Assembly (NCBI RefSeq): GCF_019931755.1
Contig: NZ_CP082918.1
Span: forward strand, 3,142,001 to 3,206,000
Origin: Sutcliffiella horikoshii
GTDB taxonomy: Bacteria > Bacillota > Bacilli > Bacillales > Bacillaceae_I
DNA length: 64,000 bases
Reading direction: 5' to 3'
A program made the translations under genes and the position numbers. Below, piece by piece: positions 61,132 to 64,000 of the stretch (position 1 is its first letter; the number at the start of each line of letters is the position of its first letter). The notes under the pieces are model-generated. The model was not told where the DNA came from, did no database searches, and saw only the letters and a program-made list of their open reading frames with translations.

Positions 61132-62697
61132 ATGAAACTAAAGCTGATAGCTTTACTATCTTTTACGGTAATATTTTTGGCGGCATGTTCGGATATGAGT
61201 AACATGGATCATGGTGAAATGAATATGAGTGATTCTTCAACTGAACAAGAGAAAGAAAAACTCCCTGAAACAAAAACTACCTCAACTGAAGTATTCTCTG
61301 AGAATGAAATAACATTGGTTGCAAAAGAGGCAGCTCATCAATTAAACAATAGTACAGTGGTAAACGCCTGGACCTTTAATGGTTCTGTTCCTGGTTCTCA
61401 AATACGTGTTCAGGAGGGCGAAGATATAACAATTCATCTAAAAAACGAACTTAAAGATCCTGTTTCCATTCATTGGCATGGCCTTCCTATCCCAAATGCA
61501 ATGGATGGAATTCCCGGTGTGACCCAAAACGCTGTTCAGCCTGGCGAGACCTTTACCTATAACTTTACTGCCACAGTTACCGGGACATACATGTACCATA
61601 CACATCAAGACGGTGTCAATCAACTTGATAAGGGCCTATACGGTTCTTTCATTGTAGAACCTGCTAATAAGACATATGACAGAGATTACTCATTAATGTT
61701 GGACGAGTGGATGAGTGACCCTAAAGGCTCTTCCATGAGTGATATGGAAGACATGGACCATGGAAAAATGAATGATAAAGAAAAAGAAAATCAGGACAGT
61801 TCAATGTCCATGGAGGGCATGGGCCATAACATGGACGGCTACGACATCTTCACCATTAACGGAAAAAGCGAAGATTTGATTGAGCCGTTAAAAGTGAAAG
61901 AAGGGGAAAAAGTTCGAATACGGCTTGCGAACATAGGGTTCATGTCACATAAAATACACCTTCATGGGCATCAATTTAAAGTAGTAGCAATTGATGGTCA
62001 GGAACTGAACGCTCCACAAGAACTAGAAAATCAATTATTGTCTATTGCACCTGGTGAGAGGTACGATATTGAATTCATTGCTGACAATCCAGGTGTTTGG
62101 TACCTTGAATGCCATGGGGAAATGACAGGAACAGAAGGAATGAAAACAAAAATACAATACGAAGGATATACGGAATCCAAAGATAAGCCAAATCCAAAAG
62201 AAAAACTACCTGAGTTTAACTTTAATGACTATGGTGAAGCAAAAAGTGGATTTTTTGAGATGAACCAACAGTACGATCTGGAGTACACGATGAATTTAGA
62301 TACCGAGATGGAAAAGAAGGAGATGGTGTATACCATCAACGGAAAAACTTTTCCTGAAACAGAGAATATCATAGTAAAAGAAGGAGACAATGTCAAAGTG
62401 AAATTGGTCAACAATTCAGCCACAGATGACCATCCTATGCACCTTCATGGCCAATTTTTCCAAGTACTAAGCAAAAACGGAAAACCAATAGAAGGATCTC
62501 CAGTCATTAAAGACACCATCAATGTAAAACCCGGTGAAGAATATGAAATCGCATTTAAAGCAGATAATCCAGGAAACTGGCTCTTCCATTGCCATGATTT
62601 GCACCATGCCGCAGCTGGAATGGTGACTCAAGTAAAATATGAGGGTTTTAAACCTGATTTCAATCCAGATCCAGAAGCGAATAATAAACCAGAGTAA
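61132..62697 (+). CDS. Multicopper oxidase lipoprotein
   Basis: A 521-residue three-domain laccase/CueO-like enzyme anchored by a lipobox (LAAC). All copper motifs are present: IHWHGLP and YHTHQDG in the first domain, HKIHLHGHQF in the second, HPMHLHGQFF and LFHCHDLHHAAAGM in the last. Met- and His-rich inserts (MSNMDHGEMNM and MSDMEDMDHGKMND) could gather Cu(I) for oxidation to Cu(II). Role: copper detoxification or metal oxidation at the cell surface. AGGAGG before ATG; own promoter region and terminator. Confidence 0.95.
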   Translation: MKLKLIALLSFTVIFLAACSDMSNMDHGEMNMSDSSTEQEKEKLPETKTTSTEVFSENEITLVAKEAAHQLNNSTVVNAWTFNGSVPGSQIRVQEGEDITIHLKNELKDPVSIHWHGLPIPNAMDGIPGVTQNAVQPGETFTYNFTATVTGTYMYHTHQDGVNQLDKGLYGSFIVEPANKTYDRDYSLMLDEWMSDPKGSSMSDMEDMDHGKMNDKEKENQDSSMSMEGMGHNMDGYDIFTINGKSEDLIEPLKVKEGEKVRIRLANIGFMSHKIHLHGHQFKVVAIDGQELNAPQELENQLLSIAPGERYDIEFIADNPGVWYLECHGEMTGTEGMKTKIQYEGYTESKDKPNPKEKLPEFNFNDYGEAKSGFFEMNQQYDLEYTMNLDTEMEKKEMVYTINGKTFPETENIIVKEGDNVKVKLVNNSATDDHPMHLHGQFFQVLSKNGKPIEGSPVIKDTINVKPGEEYEIAFKADNPGNWLFHCHDLHHAAAGMVTQVKYEGFKPDFNPDPEANNKPE

Positions 62698-62720
62698 AAT
62701 TACCACAACTCATAAGGATA

Positions 62721-62756
62721 CCAAAGCCTCTTTCACCACGAAAGAGGCTTTGGTTA
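62721..62756. terminator. Bidirectional terminator between the multicopper oxidase and YwmB genes
   Basis: CCAAAGCCTCTTTC (62721-62734) and GAAAGAGGCTTTGG (62740-62753) form a perfect 14-bp stem. It serves both convergent genes. Confidence 0.85.
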
Positions 62757-62799
62757 TGCCTGTCTGGCGGAAAACTAGATGTAAAAATATATTTTTCTC

Positions 62800-63522
62800 C
62801 TAGTATTCTTCTGTAATGATAGGAATTCCGATTGTAATTTGTAAGTTTGAATTGGACGGTTCCCTTCTTAAAGCCACTTGAAGATTAAATCGCTTATTGT
62901 TGGTGGAAGGTAAACTGAAAGCCCAATCCTTGTTAAAGGCTGACACCGAAACAAGGTTTTTTTCTTCAAGCCCTTCCACTTTATCAGCAGATAGGTTTTC
63001 CAAAAGTAAATTTGCTTTTACATTTAAATCCGAGTTGATATCAACATCTAATAAACTTCCCTTCACTGTAAAGTATATACTGTTCTTCAATTCAATATCA
63101 TTAACGAAGCTTCTATAATCCTTTTCTGACCATCCTCCTCTTGTATAACTGTAAGTCTGTACTACTTGATATGAATGATCCTCCTTATAAGCCGTAACCG
63201 TTATTCTTTCCCTTTCGATGTCACTCTTCATATTAGTTCCTACAATTAAATAATGATGATCCTGTTCCATGTCGGTGGACCATTCGAATTTTGTGTAATC
63301 TTTCTTTAACTTCGCTTCTATTTCCTTGATTACATCCAAATTATTTACATTAAGTTCCTCACGGGAATAAATCGTCCACTCATGTATTATTACTCCCTGA
63401 TTTTTAAGTATGTTAATAGTAGATAATAACTTATCCTTTTCATCCATGGATTCCCTATATTGACTATCTATTACCATGAAACCAGCTATAAAAATAAGAA
63501 TAATGTATAAAAGCATTTTCAC
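62800..63522 (-). CDS. YwmB-family (TATA-box-binding-like) protein
   Basis: 240 residues with an N-terminal signal or anchor (MKMLLYIILIFIAGFMVI) and a two-part beta-alpha fold typical of the Bacillus YwmB family, whose structure resembles TBP; function unknown. GTG start with GGGAGGTG upstream. It faces away from lgt. Confidence 0.7.
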   Translation of the reverse strand: MKMLLYIILIFIAGFMVIDSQYRESMDEKDKLLSTINILKNQGVIIHEWTIYSREELNVNNLDVIKEIEAKLKKDYTKFEWSTDMEQDHHYLIVGTNMKSDIERERITVTAYKEDHSYQVVQTYSYTRGGWSEKDYRSFVNDIELKNSIYFTVKGSLLDVDINSDLNVKANLLLENLSADKVEGLEEKNLVSVSAFNKDWAFSLPSTNNKRFNLQVALRREPSNSNLQITIGIPIITEEY

Positions 63523-63676
63523 GATTCCATTTCACCTCCCGATTATAACCCTGCTTATAAATAAATTTAAGCAGATAAATATTCGTTGAATTTCTGTTAC
63601 AAATAATGCACAAATTCTGGACAAGTTTTCGCTAAACTTAATTGATTAAATCTTGATAGAATAGGAGCTTCCAGAT

Positions 63677-64000
63677 ATGAATTCTTTACAGGCTATAGAT
63701 AGAGTAGCATTCGAAATTGGACCATTTACAATCTATTGGTACGGAATAATTATTGGGATTGGAGTACTTCTAGGTTGGTACCTTGCAACCCAAGAGGCAA
63801 AGAAATTAGGGTTGAGTAAGGAAATATTTTCAGATCTACTAATTTGGGCAATTCCTATCGCAATTGTCAGTGCAAGATTATATTATGTCGCATTCAATTT
63901 GGATTATTATTTAGATAATCCAGGAGATATCTTTGCGATATGGCAAGGTGGTATCGCCATACATGGTGCTCTGCTTGGAGGTGTCATAGTTGCTTATATA
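63677..64000 (+). CDS. lgt: Prolipoprotein diacylglyceryl transferase, 5' part
   Basis: The first 108 codons of Lgt, cut by the window end. Seen: an N-terminal FTIYWYGIIIGIGVLLGWYL helix, SARLYYVAFN with the conserved Arg-Tyr, and WQGGIAIHGALLGGV with the essential His of the family (HGALLGG). The enzyme adds diacylglycerol to lipobox cysteines; several lipoproteins in this window are its likely substrates. AGGAG is nine bases before ATG. Confidence 0.95.
   Translation, partial: MNSLQAIDRVAFEIGPFTIYWYGIIIGIGVLLGWYLATQEAKKLGLSKEIFSDLLIWAIPIAIVSARLYYVAFNLDYYLDNPGDIFAIWQGGIAIHGALLGGVIVAYI

Overview
The window looks like a piece of chromosome from a low-GC, Gram-positive, endospore-forming-type Bacillaceae (Bacillus sensu lato, Oceanobacillus or Virgibacillus-like). 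The grounds are AT-rich intergenic DNA, strong GGAGG-type ribosome binding sites with many TTG and GTG starts, sipW-tasA/calY, YwmB, an Lgt start at the right edge, and a Bacillus-type Zur box. This placement is an inference from gene content; no rRNA or tRNA gene was seen.

Region 1 (1-20.5 kb) is an extracellular-matrix and proteolysis region. It holds a sipW-type signal peptidase with a TasA/camelysin-like substrate, an XRE-TPR regulator of the peptide-sensing (NprR/PlcR-like) type, and four large paralogous secreted subtilases. Each subtilase has a prodomain, an S8 domain with inserted PA domain, a long beta-rich part with a cohesin-like segment, a type I dockerin and a short conserved C-terminal tail. 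A G-run element close to ATTGGGGGAAT recurs upstream of sipW and of three of the four proteases.

Region 2 (20.5-24.5 kb) is an operon of four tandem tyrosine recombinases that form two duplicated pairs, with a structured, repeat-bearing non-coding stretch at its downstream end.

Region 3 (24.6-51.6 kb) is an accessory island read almost entirely from the minus strand up to 48 kb. It contains a YobI/KAP-like P-loop NTPase, small membrane proteins and lipoproteins, and a complete type II CBASS anti-phage operon (CD-NTase, E1/E2 fusion Cap2, JAB protease Cap3, HNH-SAVED effector). It also has an orphan EcsB-like permease, a kinase/esterase/beta-lactamase-like/aminoglycoside-nucleotidyltransferase-like cluster, two MFS exporters and a GNAT. 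The single genes and small operons are separated by copies of a roughly 110-120 bp repeat that carries a hairpin terminator. The island also holds two IS110-family fragments and two frameshifted genes.

Region 4 (51.7-62.8 kb) is metal related. A 5'-truncated group II intron precedes a Zur-box-controlled zinc-binding lipoprotein, a CcdA/DsbD-like membrane protein, a membrane-cupredoxin fusion, a cytosolic Cys-rich copper storage protein, a two-component system, a BNR-repeat lipoprotein, a ferric-reductase-like membrane protein and a multicopper oxidase lipoprotein. Together these suggest an envelope copper/redox module. Region 5 (62.8-64 kb) returns to core-type genes: YwmB and the start of lgt.
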